A stretch of DNA of 64,000 bases, taken from the NCBI RefSeq assembly GCF_000317065.1, contig NC_019701.1:1426001-1490000 (forward strand). Reading direction: 5' to 3'. Origin of the DNA: Pseudanabaena sp. PCC 7367. Lineage in GTDB: Bacteria; Cyanobacteriota; Cyanobacteriia; Pseudanabaenales; Pseudanabaenaceae. The stretch's first letter is position 1; each line of letters opens with the position of its first letter. The position numbers were made by a program, and so were the translations under genes. Of the stretch, positions 34,925 to 44,092 are shown piece after piece. Below the pieces are notes generated by a model. That model worked only from the letters and a program-made list of their open reading frames with translations. It ran no database searches and was not told where the DNA came from.

Positions 34925-35353
34925 TTAAGGCTGGGGTTTAATCCCATAATGGCGATAGCGCCAATAATCCTGCAAAATTTGGTCATGATCAAAACAAAGC
35001 TGGGTTGGGAATTGCCAGGGTTCAAATAATTTTAAACTTTTAGCATCATCGGCGGCCTTGGGTTGGCCAGTGGCGATCGCAATAAACACATTCGAGATCG
35101 TGTGCTTACGGCGATCGCGCTCTGGGTCGGAATAGGCATGAAATTGCTCGATTAGCTCCACTGTCAAGCTGGTTTCTTCGAGGGCTTCACGCACCGCCGC
35201 CGTAGCCAATGACTCACCATAATCCACAAACCCGCCAGGGATCGCCCAACCAAAAGGCTCGTGCTTACGCTCAATCAACACGATCGGTCGATCGGGGCGA
35301 TCTTGCATCTCGATAATAATATCCACGGTGGGGATCGGGTTGCGGTAGGTCAT
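34925..35353 (-). CDS. Nudix hydrolase
   Basis: This 142-residue protein has the complete Nudix box: [20 protein letters not shown] then ET (G-x5-E-x7-RE-x2-EE), which binds Mg for hydrolysis of nucleoside diphosphates linked to another group. PGGFVDYGE and the [12 protein letters not shown] loop resemble ADP-ribose pyrophosphatase or NrtR-like Nudix enzymes, but the substrate is not certain. The start ATG overlaps the stop of the EVE-domain gene as ATGA, indicating translational coupling. It is the third gene of an operon with the HHL1-like and EVE proteins. Confidence 0.88.
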   Translation of the reverse strand: MTYRNPIPTVDIIIEMQDRPDRPIVLIERKHEPFGWAIPGGFVDYGESLATAAVREALEETSLTVELIEQFHAYSDPERDRRKHTISNVFIAIATGQPKAADDAKSLKLFEPWQFPTQLCFDHDQILQDYWRYRHYGIKPQP

Positions 35354-35760
35354 TCCTGTGCCATCTCCATGATGCGTTGCCAATACTCTTCTGATACAGG
35401 CATCACCGACAAGCGGCTAATCCTAACCAGGTCAAAATCAGCAAAGAAATCACGATCCTGTTTGATTTGTTGTAAAGTCACTGGCTTAGGCAGGGTGCGC
35501 CCCAACTTTACATCCACCACAGTACGTTTAGGATCATCCAACTTTGGATCGACATAGGGTTCACTTACCACCTCGGCCACACCCACAATTCTCCGCTCCT
35601 TGCCTGTGTGGTAGAACAAAGCCAAATCACCGATCGCCATATTCCGCATATGTTTCAACGCCAGATTATTGCCAACCCCATCCCAGATTGTCTGCCCCTC
35701 TTTTTCTAGATCGGCAAAGGAATAATCATTTGGTTCAGTTTTAATTAGCCAGTAAGCCAT
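35350..35760 (-). CDS. EVE domain protein (PUA-like fold)
   Basis: A 136-residue protein matching the EVE family along its length: [56 protein letters not shown] and [14 protein letters not shown] domains are related to YTH and PUA domains and bind modified bases in DNA or RNA; bacterial members are near genes for stress or restriction in many genomes. It lies seven bases after the HHL1-like gene and overlaps the Nudix gene by four bases, so all three are surely translated from one message. The ligand is not known for this protein. Confidence 0.9.
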   Translation of the reverse strand: MAYWLIKTEPNDYSFADLEKEGQTIWDGVGNNLALKHMRNMAIGDLALFYHTGKERRIVGVAEVVSEPYVDPKLDDPKRTVVDVKLGRTLPKPVTLQQIKQDRDFFADFDLVRISRLSVMPVSEEYWQRIMEMAQE

Positions 35761-35767
35761 TGTTCAA

Positions 35768-36184
35768 CTATTTAACGATCGCAAAGGCAAACCGATCCTT
35801 AATCCCTTCAATCAATGAAGTTACTGGATTGCTGGAAGGTCTCTCTGCAACCGTAATCGGCTCATCATCAAACTCTTTGAGGCGATAGCCATATTCCAAT
35901 TGGTCTTTATACTTGCCCAAAAATGGATAGGCGCGTACCGAGCTTTTTACTAAGCCAACTTCTTGTTCATAGATCGCCTGGGCAATTTTATTACTGCGAT
36001 TGACCGTGATTTCACCGATCGGCAGCCAGTTTTCCTTGCCCTGAATCCGGATGAATACCTTAAATTCAGGCATTCCTTGGTCTTGCATCTCGTCATACTT
36101 TTCAGCGGCCTGCTTGCGCTCAGCAATGTTGCGCTTGGTCTTCTCGCTTTTTTCCTTTATGGGGCCAAATCCACGTCCTGCCAT
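35768..36184 (-). CDS. HHL1-like protein
   Basis: This 138-residue soluble protein starts MAGRGFGPIKEKSEKTKRNI and contains FKVFIRIQGKENWLPIGEIT, then VNRSNKIAQAIYEQE, AYPFLGKYKDQLEYGYRLKEF. It resembles the conserved core of HHL1 (hypersensitive to high light 1), a chloroplast protein that helps protect and repair photosystem II. Cyanobacterial homologues are soluble and poorly studied. It is the first gene of an operon with EVE and Nudix genes. The assignment rests on my memory of the core motif, so I give it moderate confidence. Confidence 0.6.
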   Translation of the reverse strand: MAGRGFGPIKEKSEKTKRNIAERKQAAEKYDEMQDQGMPEFKVFIRIQGKENWLPIGEITVNRSNKIAQAIYEQEVGLVKSSVRAYPFLGKYKDQLEYGYRLKEFDDEPITVAERPSSNPVTSLIEGIKDRFAFAIVK

Positions 36185-36552
36185 AGTCTTTTATTATTTT
36201 AAATTTAAAATTAATTGGATGAAGTTTTACAAAAATAATGTTTTAAAAATTAGTAGCCACAAACCTAAGCATCCAGATTCGCTAGGTCACAATAGCTTGA
36301 AGCCAGGATTCAGTTAGATCAATTAAATCAATTAGCTCAATAGGCTTGAGCAGTTAAAGCAATTTTTTAAAAACTATGCTTTCTAATATCCCCTAGCATT
36401 GATATATCGATCGCAAATCCAACATAGACCTGCCCGTCAAAAATATAGGCGGCATATATCATGGCTTCACTATATTCATGAAACCATAGGTAGGACGATC
36501 GCCCATCTATCTTGCTAAGGATTTGTGCAGGGTTTAAGGCGATCGCAGTAAG
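36185..36552. other. Intergenic region, no gene seen
   Basis: About 370 AT-rich bases between two minus-strand genes. It should hold the promoter of the HHL1-like operon on its left side. No hairpin with a T-tract was obvious. Confidence 0.5.
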
Positions 36553-38808
36553 CTAGGCCAACGCACTCTCACCCCCAGAATCACCGATAAACAGGCAAGA
36601 GGAATTAGCCAATCCCTGCATCCGTGTCACAAAATCAAAATCAGGGATCGCGGCCAGGCCAATAAAACTAATATCCGCACGGGGAGCTATGGCCATACAT
36701 GCATCCAAATGACCCATCATCATGTAGGTCAGCGATCGATTGGGAATTCGGCAAAGATCTTTGAGGGCATCCACATATGCCTTAGCTGCTTCCATTTGAC
36801 TCGGCTCCGTCACCGTAGAAATCAAATTAAGCTCAGCATCCCAAGCCCGCGCTAACTTAAACGCCAGCAGCACAGACAGATTAATACTGCCCAATCGCAA
36901 CCTCTCCTGCATCGGAATTTCGTCGTCAATCTGCGGCCTGATCCAAAGATTAATCGTGGCTCCTTGACCCATCCGGGTTCCTTTCTGGTGACTAAACAGG
37001 ACTACGCCAATTTTGAGTTTTTGGGCAGTCTCAAACACAGGCAACATATCTTCTTGCTGCTTCAATACATAGGGCAACTGCAAAAACAAAATATTTGGGC
37101 CAAAGAACGTGGTCTTCAATGCCTGCAACACTGCAACCATGCTCCTTACATCGGTTGGTGCATTCAATGCTGCTGAAGTTGTAAATGCCCCTTGTTCACG
37201 CAGAGCCATTCTAGCTGCTTCTAATTTTGGCTCGATCGCGTTGGTGCTGGCTTGATCGGTAAAACCAACTAACTTAATTACGCCCTCCGGTTTGCATAGT
37301 GCGGTCAGCAATTGGTACAAATGTGCTTCGATTACGGAGTTATCTTCGATCGGTAAAAGTACATTTGGTCGCCATGCCCTGAGCGTGGTCATATCCATAT
37401 CCACCACTTTACTAGCAGCCCAGCGGGCGATCGATTCAAATAAACCACTACTAATATTGGCTGGCTGGCGTTTGCCTTGGCGGTTGGCAATCCGAATCGG
37501 AATAAACAGCACCGCCGCGATCGCAATCAAACTGAGCGTGGCGTTAATAATAAACATGGACAGCAAACAACCCACAAACCCAAACAGGGACACAATGCGG
37601 GGAATTCGCAGGGTGGGGCGAAAACTGGTTAAACCCAGGCTACTTTCAATGAATAACACCAGATTCAACGTGGCATAGGTGATCAGAAAGAACATCGTAA
37701 TCAAAGGGGCGATCGCATTGAGGTTCCTGAGCATCAAGGCAGTTAGAGCGATCGTGGCGCTGATCAAGAGGGCATTGCGCGGCTCCCCGCTAGTGCCATT
37801 CGACAATTGCGATACCCATTTTCCCTGCGGCACTACCTCATTTTTAGCCAGTGCCAGCAAAATCCGCGAAGCACCCACCAACGAGGAGATCGCCTGCGAA
37901 AAAGTGGCTCCTAATAACCCAGCCAGAATCGTCCATCCCCATCTAACCCGATCGGTCATGATCGTGTAGTTGCTGACCAATTCATCGGTTGAGCCTGCCC
38001 TGGCAAACCAAAAACAGAGCAATACATAGATAATTGTGCTCAGGACGATCGCACTGAGGGCACCAGCCGGAATACTGCGCCGACTGTCACGCAGTTCACC
38101 GGACATGTTTGCACCCGCCATGATCCCGGTGGTGGCTGGGAAAAATACTGCAAATACACCCCAAAAATTGGTGCCACTAAAATTACTATCCGCTGATCCG
38201 GGGAACTCACCCCAAACCACAAGATCAGTGGCAGGCTGCCAGGTCACATCACTAAATAACACTGCCAGCAATGAAATGCCCATCAAGGCCAGCACCAGAA
38301 ATTGAATCCGAAACATTAACCCAGCGCTGATGTAGGCAATTAATGCCACCAGAGCAAAGGAAATTAAATCGATCGCCAGGGCGTTATGTTCTGGGAAGAG
38401 ATACAACCAACCCTCACGGAAAGCAAATATATACATGCTTACGGCCAGAGTCTGTGACAAAAACAGAGGCAAGCCAATACTGCCGCCTGTCTCTAGCCCC
38501 AGGGCGCGGGAGATGATTGCATAGGGGCCGCCTGCGTCTAGTCTGGTGTTGGTGGCGATCGAAGCCAGGGATAGGCCGGTCGCCAGGGTAATACTACAGG
38601 CCAGCAGGATCACCATAATTGCTCCCAATAGGCCAGCATTACCCACTACCCAACCCAGGCGCAGATACATAATTGCCCCCAGGATCGTTAAAACTGTGGG
38701 GGTAAATACACCCTCAAAAGTGCCATATAAACTGGGCTGAGCTTTTTTTTGGTTAGCCTTGGCTGCCTGGTCACGCGGTTTGGAATTGCGATCGCTGATC
38801 CTGAGCAC
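36553..38808 (-). CDS. SLC12-like cation/chloride or amino-acid permease (APC superfamily)
   Basis: A 751-residue protein. The N-terminal GTFEGVFTPTVLTILGAIMY with RLGWVVGNAGL is the start of TM1 in the Na-K-Cl/K-Cl cotransporter (SLC12) group, and GGPYAIISRALGLE with GGSIG fits TM3. About 12 membrane helices run to residue ~440. The remaining ~300 residues are cytoplasmic and resemble the SLC12 C-terminal domain, with a USP-like fold. The transporter probably moves cations with chloride or amino acids across the inner membrane. The start codon is GTG. The substrate is not determined by sequence. It stands alone. Confidence 0.82.
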   Translation of the reverse strand: MLRISDRNSKPRDQAAKANQKKAQPSLYGTFEGVFTPTVLTILGAIMYLRLGWVVGNAGLLGAIMVILLACSITLATGLSLASIATNTRLDAGGPYAIISRALGLETGGSIGLPLFLSQTLAVSMYIFAFREGWLYLFPEHNALAIDLISFALVALIAYISAGLMFRIQFLVLALMGISLLAVLFSDVTWQPATDLVVWGEFPGSADSNFSGTNFWGVFAVFFPATTGIMAGANMSGELRDSRRSIPAGALSAIVLSTIIYVLLCFWFARAGSTDELVSNYTIMTDRVRWGWTILAGLLGATFSQAISSLVGASRILLALAKNEVVPQGKWVSQLSNGTSGEPRNALLISATIALTALMLRNLNAIAPLITMFFLITYATLNLVLFIESSLGLTSFRPTLRIPRIVSLFGFVGCLLSMFIINATLSLIAIAAVLFIPIRIANRQGKRQPANISSGLFESIARWAASKVVDMDMTTLRAWRPNVLLPIEDNSVIEAHLYQLLTALCKPEGVIKLVGFTDQASTNAIEPKLEAARMALREQGAFTTSAALNAPTDVRSMVAVLQALKTTFFGPNILFLQLPYVLKQQEDMLPVFETAQKLKIGVVLFSHQKGTRMGQGATINLWIRPQIDDEIPMQERLRLGSINLSVLLAFKLARAWDAELNLISTVTEPSQMEAAKAYVDALKDLCRIPNRSLTYMMMGHLDACMAIAPRADISFIGLAAIPDFDFVTRMQGLANSSCLFIGDSGGESALA

Positions 38809-38935
38809 GGGTCAATTTTTCTATTTGCTATGTTTGCTACGCTTTCTCTAGTTTGGCGAATGGAGGTAACGCTATGCAAGTTTTATGGCAGTTGGGCTAA
38901 TTAGCATTTTTTATAGAGGTTATATGGCAGCATCT

Positions 38936-39469
38936 TTAACTAAGCATCCTAGCGATCGTTTTCATTGGCAGGTATAGTCGATAGGGTTGATCGGGAAAAG
39001 CCAAGAAGCCATACTGACCATAAAAAAAAACAGCACGCTCATCCTTCGCATCTACAATTACTGCCATTGATGCAACTTCATTCGCTAAAGCTAATTGCAA
39101 TGCTGCATACAATAATAACCGTCCCCATCCTTTTTTCTGATATTGAGTTGCAATCGCTAATCTACCGATTAAGGTTGCTGGCAAAATTGGATATTTAGGT
39201 AGCTTTTTAGTTATTTCTAGTGGAAAATCTCTGGCATCAACACTGGTCGAGGAGACAGAATAAAAGCCAATTATTTGCTTCTGACCGCTACTATTCAAAA
39301 CAGAGTTATTGACAGCCACAAAAACTGCAGCAACATAGTTTCTAAGATCCTGACTTGCCTGCTGTTGCAAATAGCGATCTAATATTGCCACACCACAGGT
39401 GAATGAATTGCGATCGTGCTGTTTACCTAGCTTTTCGATGTAGAAATCAACTGACTCATGTTTAGCCAC
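38936..39469 (-). CDS. GNAT-family toxin of a TacA/TacT-type toxin-antitoxin system
   Basis: The protein has 177 residues. The N-terminal signature FTCGVAILDRYLQQQASQD is typical of TacT/AtaT toxins. The acetyl-CoA loop follows as LIGRLAIATQYQKKGWGRLL (Q-x2-G-x-G), and the likely catalytic Tyr150 lies in FFYGQYGF. Characterised members acetylate the amino group of aminoacyl-tRNAs and block translation. The start is GTG and overlaps the antitoxin stop by one base (TAGTG), so translation is coupled and the toxin depends on antitoxin synthesis. Motifs are intact, so it is likely active. The tRNA target cannot be predicted. Confidence 0.88.
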   Translation of the reverse strand: MAKHESVDFYIEKLGKQHDRNSFTCGVAILDRYLQQQASQDLRNYVAAVFVAVNNSVLNSSGQKQIIGFYSVSSTSVDARDFPLEITKKLPKYPILPATLIGRLAIATQYQKKGWGRLLLYAALQLALANEVASMAVIVDAKDERAVFFYGQYGFLAFPDQPYRLYLPMKTIARMLS

Positions 39470-39753
39470 TATTTACCCATAATTTTTTTGTACTCTTGCG
39501 CAGCAGCTTTTGCTTTCTCGTTTACTGGGGGAGGATTAAGCAAGGCACTGACAAAGGCTTCACGATCACGTTGACTCAGTTGGATGAGTTGATCTTCATG
39601 AACTATTTTATTTGCAGCTTCAACCAGAATGTTAAGCATAAACACTGTCAAAGTTTCGCCCCGCAGGCTTGCAGCTTTCTGGAGTAGCTCTTTTTGTGGC
39701 TTGGTAACACGAGCTTCTAATCGTTCAGTTTTGGTGAGGATATGTTCAGTCAT
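39469..39753 (-). CDS. DUF1778 antitoxin (TacA type, ribbon-helix-helix)
   Basis: A protein of 94 residues. The N-terminal half, RLEARVTKPQKELLQKAASL then TVFMLNILVEAA, is a ribbon-helix-helix DNA-binding domain of the DUF1778 family. The basic C-terminal region would wrap the GNAT toxin. The ATG at 39753 has AGGAG seven bases upstream, which decides this start against a longer frame. The pair probably represses its own promoter in the 190 bases upstream, as is usual in this family. The gene precedes and overlaps the toxin gene. Confidence 0.88.
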   Translation of the reverse strand: MTEHILTKTERLEARVTKPQKELLQKAASLRGETLTVFMLNILVEAANKIVHEDQLIQLSQRDREAFVSALLNPPPVNEKAKAAAQEYKKIMGK

Positions 39754-39945
39754 GATTAATCTCCTGCTTCTTGGAAGCATAAAGGAAGACTAAAAAATCA
39801 AAGCGATTAGATTAATCTTATATGAATTGTACGACAAATGCACGGCAAATTGCCACACAAACGCATTAAGTTTAAGTAACGATCGCCACAAAATTATATT
39901 AGAGTAGTTATTGCTACAAATTCTCAGTAACTACGTCTAGACATT

Positions 39946-41637
39946 TTGGCCAAACCGATCGATCCACCCCAATTAGCCCGCCGCCGCTGGCAATCCCCTG
40001 GCTCAGTTTTGAAATCTGGGTTGAATAGCTGGACGATTTTTGTGGTGGTGATCGCCCTGCTGATCGCCTCACCAATTCTGTTTGTGCTCAGTAGCGTTTT
40101 TAGCAATGCAAGCGATGTTTGGGAGCATCTGGCCACCACGGTTTTAACTGAATATGTGTTTAATTCACTGTGGTTAATGTTGGGTGTGGCAGCAGGTGTC
40201 TTGAGCATTGGTGTGAGTACGGCCTGGTTGGTAACCATGTGTCGATTTCCCGGCGATCGCCTATTTGAATGGTTGTTACTATTACCAATGGCAGCACCGG
40301 CCTATATTCTGGCCTACACCTACACCGAGTTATTGGAATATTATGGCCCTGTGCAAACTGGTCTACGGGACTTTTTTGGTTGGGGCAGCGCCACTGATTA
40401 CTGGTTTCCAGCGATCCGCTCAATGGGTGGGGCGATCGCCATGCTGGTGCTAGTGCTTTATCCCTATGTTTATTTGCTGGCTAGAGTGGCCTTTTTAGAA
40501 CAATCGGTTTGCACGATCGAAGCCAGTCGGGGTCTGGGTTGTAATCCCTGGCGTAGCTTTCTGGTGGTGGCTTTGCCCCTGGCACGTCCAGCAATCACAG
40601 CAGGTCTGGCTCTGGCGCTGATGGAAACCCTGGGTGATTTTGGCACGGTTGATTATTTTAGTATCAATACTTTTACTACCGGGATCTATCGCACCTGGCT
40701 GAATATGGGCGAGCGACAGGCCGCCTTGCAGCTCTCAGCGGTGTTGATGGTGTTTATTCTGTGGTTGGTATTATTGGAGCGCTGGTCACGCCGTCAGGCT
40801 AAGTATTACCAAGTCTCTAGCCATTACCAACAGCTCCCCCGCTATCAACTGGGAATCGGTCGATCGCTCCTGGCCATAATTGCCTGTACGATCCCAGTTT
40901 TATTGGGTTTTCTGCTGCCATCGGGCTTGTTGTTGCAAATGAGTATTGCCAATTTTGCCGAAACGATCGATCGGGACTTTTGGTCACTGGCAAACCACAG
41001 CTTAGTCCTGGCGATGATCACGGCTTTTTTGGGAATTGCGATCGCGGCGATCATGGCCTATGGACTGCGATTACAATCAAATTTGCTAATGCGCAGTTGT
41101 GTACAGATTGCGGCGATGGGTTACGCCATCCCTGGCACGGTAATCGCGGTGGGCACATTGATCCCGGTTGGGAATTTGGATAATTTTCTCGATCGTTGGT
41201 TTGACACGGGCTTGCTATTTAGCGGCACGATCGTGATGCTGATTTTTGCCTACCTGGTCAGGTTTCTGGCGGTTTCGTTCAGTACAGTTGACTCTAGCCT
41301 GAGCAAAATCAGACCCAGTTTTGATGATGCGGCCAGTAGTTTTGGCTGTAGTCCGTTGGCAACCTTGCTAAAGGTACACATGCCAATTATGATTCCAGGT
41401 TTACTCACTGCGGCGATGCTGGTATTTGTGGATGTAATGAAGGAATTGCCCGCTACCCTGGTAATTCGGCCATTTAACTTTGATACCCTGGCAATCCGAG
41501 TCTATCAATATGCTTCCGATGAGCGCTTGGCAGAAGCTGCTGCGCCAGCATTGGCAATCATTTTAGTTGGCATTGTGCCAGTGTTGCTGTTAAGCCAGCG
41601 GATTGCTCGATCGCGCCGTTCTGAGCAAATATATTAA
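39946..41637 (+). CDS. futB: Iron(III) ABC transporter permease (FutB/FbpB type)
   Basis: This 563-residue inner-membrane protein is built of two homologous permease halves with about 12 helices. Each half has an EAA-like loop: EASRGLGCNPWRSFLVVALP in the first and DDAASSFGCSPLATLLKVHM in the second. ETLGDFGTVDYF and MKELPATLVIRPF are signatures of the Fe(III) permeases SfuB, FbpB and FutB. It would transport ferric iron passed on by the FutA binding protein and be driven by FutC. Neither partner is in the window. The only in-frame start is TTG at 39946, directly after a stop in this frame at 39928. Confidence 0.85.
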   Translation: MAKPIDPPQLARRRWQSPGSVLKSGLNSWTIFVVVIALLIASPILFVLSSVFSNASDVWEHLATTVLTEYVFNSLWLMLGVAAGVLSIGVSTAWLVTMCRFPGDRLFEWLLLLPMAAPAYILAYTYTELLEYYGPVQTGLRDFFGWGSATDYWFPAIRSMGGAIAMLVLVLYPYVYLLARVAFLEQSVCTIEASRGLGCNPWRSFLVVALPLARPAITAGLALALMETLGDFGTVDYFSINTFTTGIYRTWLNMGERQAALQLSAVLMVFILWLVLLERWSRRQAKYYQVSSHYQQLPRYQLGIGRSLLAIIACTIPVLLGFLLPSGLLLQMSIANFAETIDRDFWSLANHSLVLAMITAFLGIAIAAIMAYGLRLQSNLLMRSCVQIAAMGYAIPGTVIAVGTLIPVGNLDNFLDRWFDTGLLFSGTIVMLIFAYLVRFLAVSFSTVDSSLSKIRPSFDDAASSFGCSPLATLLKVHMPIMIPGLLTAAMLVFVDVMKELPATLVIRPFNFDTLAIRVYQYASDERLAEAAAPALAIILVGIVPVLLLSQRIARSRRSEQIY

Positions 41638-41701
41638 TTCACCTTGATTCATTTAATTAATTAATCCTAAGAAACAGGTTTAGGGCAAAATATCAATATT
41701 A

Positions 41702-41721
41702 ATTATTCTGTATTATTCTGT
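41702..41721. repeat. 10 bp tandem duplication
   Basis: ATTATTCTGT occurs twice without gap between the permease and the pentapeptide lipoprotein genes. Confidence 0.85.
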
Positions 41722-41801
41722 TGTTTTAATTTTCTTGCTGACTTTCTTACGAATCAATTGCAATGATCAAATCACCATTAATCAATCTAGTATTTACAAA
41801 G

Positions 41802-42440
41802 ATGACTCAGTCCCAAAGGCCACAACGATCGTACCAAAAACTACGGCAAACCTTTGGCCTGGTTGCGATCGGCCTGTTTTTGAGTCTGGGCTTATGGGGG
41901 TGTGGTGGCCAAGATGCAACTATTCCCGCTGACCCCGCTCAGCCTAATACTAATGATTCAGATTCAAATACTAGTAGCAGTGAGCCCAGTAATCCCGCTG
42001 ATCCGGACGCACAATTAGAGCAACTCAAATCCAGCAAGGAATGTATTGAATGCAATCTCAGCGGGGTTGATCTTAGTGGGCTTGATCTCAGTGCGGCCAC
42101 CTTGAATCGATCGGATCTCAGTGGGGCTAATTTGAGTGAAGCCAATCTCTCTGATGCGTTGATGGATAGCGTAAATTTAAGTGGTGCTAATTTGGATGAC
42201 GCTAATCTTAGTTTTGCGGCGCTAACCGATGCCAACCTGACCGCAGCGAGTTTAGTTGAGGCAGATCTGAATGGAGCATTTTTAAAGGGTGCAGATCTGA
42301 CTGATGCTAATTTTGAGGGAGCAAATCTAGAGGCGGCCAATCTCAGCACCGCCACGATCGAGGGGGCGAATCTGGAGCAGGCTAATCTGACCGGTGCAAC
42401 CATGCCCGATGGGGCGATCGCTGAAGAAGAAGCCAATTGA
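41802..42440 (+). CDS. Pentapeptide-repeat lipoprotein
   Basis: The protein has 212 residues from the ATG at 41802. The signal peptide MTQSQRPQRSYQKLRQTFGL continues into a hydrophobic core ending in the lipobox LWGC. A Ser/Asn/Asp/Pro-rich spacer follows, then about 20 A(D/N)LXX pentapeptide repeats (for example SGANLSEANLSDA) that form a right-handed quadrilateral beta helix. Such proteins are common in cyanobacteria, and their role in the envelope is unknown. An ATG 39 bases upstream is possible but would spoil the signal peptide. It is convergent with the acetyltransferase gene 37 bases away. Confidence 0.85.
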   Translation: MTQSQRPQRSYQKLRQTFGLVAIGLFLSLGLWGCGGQDATIPADPAQPNTNDSDSNTSSSEPSNPADPDAQLEQLKSSKECIECNLSGVDLSGLDLSAATLNRSDLSGANLSEANLSDALMDSVNLSGANLDDANLSFAALTDANLTAASLVEADLNGAFLKGADLTDANFEGANLEAANLSTATIEGANLEQANLTGATMPDGAIAEEEAN

Positions 42441-42477
42441 CGATCAAGCGTAAGCAAATTAGCAATGCTCTATACAT

Positions 42478-43557
<1,080 letters not shown>

Positions 43558-44070
43558 ATGGCGGAAATAGCAACATTTGGCGCAGGATGCTTCTGGGGCG
43601 TAGAAGCCGCTTTTATGCAGCTCAAGGGAGTAACCAAAACTTCAGTGGGCTATATGGGCGGTCATTTCCCAAATCCCTGCTATCTGGATGTTTGCGCCAG
43701 GATTACCGGACATGCCGAAGTAGTACAAATTGAATTTGACCCTCAGCTAATTTCCTATCAACAATTGCTCGATCGATTCTGGCAAATCCATGATCCCACC
43801 GCACTTAATCGCCAGGGGCCCGATCGCGGTGAGCAATATCGATCGGTAATTTTTTACCACAGCCCTGCCCAGGCGGCAGCAGCCCAGGTAGACAAGCAAC
43901 GCTTAGACACATCAGGAGAATTCGATCGGCCGATCGTTACCTTCATTGAACCGGCCTCTGATTATTACCTGGCGGCAGCCGAGCATCAGCATTATTTTGC
44001 CAAGCGCGATCGCCTCAATTACCAAAATACTGGCGGAGGCGATCGAACTAACATTAATTGGTTTGACTAA
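43558..44070 (+). CDS. msrA: Peptide methionine sulfoxide reductase A
   Basis: MsrA reduces the S-epimer of methionine sulfoxide in proteins and depends on thioredoxin. The 170-residue protein has the active-site GAGCFWGVE with Cys11, then GYMGGHFPNP, ITGHAEVVQIEFDP, HDPTALNRQGPDRGEQYRSV and the C-terminal AAAEHQHYFAKR, all typical. No additional resolving Cys lies near the C terminus, but Cys41 and Cys46 (PCYLDVC) could serve. The gene is alone on its strand; a thioredoxin gene lies 18 kb away in the same window. Confidence 0.95.
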   Translation: MAEIATFGAGCFWGVEAAFMQLKGVTKTSVGYMGGHFPNPCYLDVCARITGHAEVVQIEFDPQLISYQQLLDRFWQIHDPTALNRQGPDRGEQYRSVIFYHSPAQAAAAQVDKQRLDTSGEFDRPIVTFIEPASDYYLAAAEHQHYFAKRDRLNYQNTGGGDRTNINWFD

Positions 44071-44090
44071 GCTTTGACTAAGCTTTGACT
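44062..44090. repeat. 11 bp tandem repeat across the msrA stop codon
   Basis: TTTGACTAAGC occurs twice exactly (44062-44072, 44073-44083) with a partial third copy to 44090. The first copy contains the msrA stop codon and the array fills the gap to the convergent FecR-domain gene. Confidence 0.9.
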
Positions 44091-44092
44091 GA

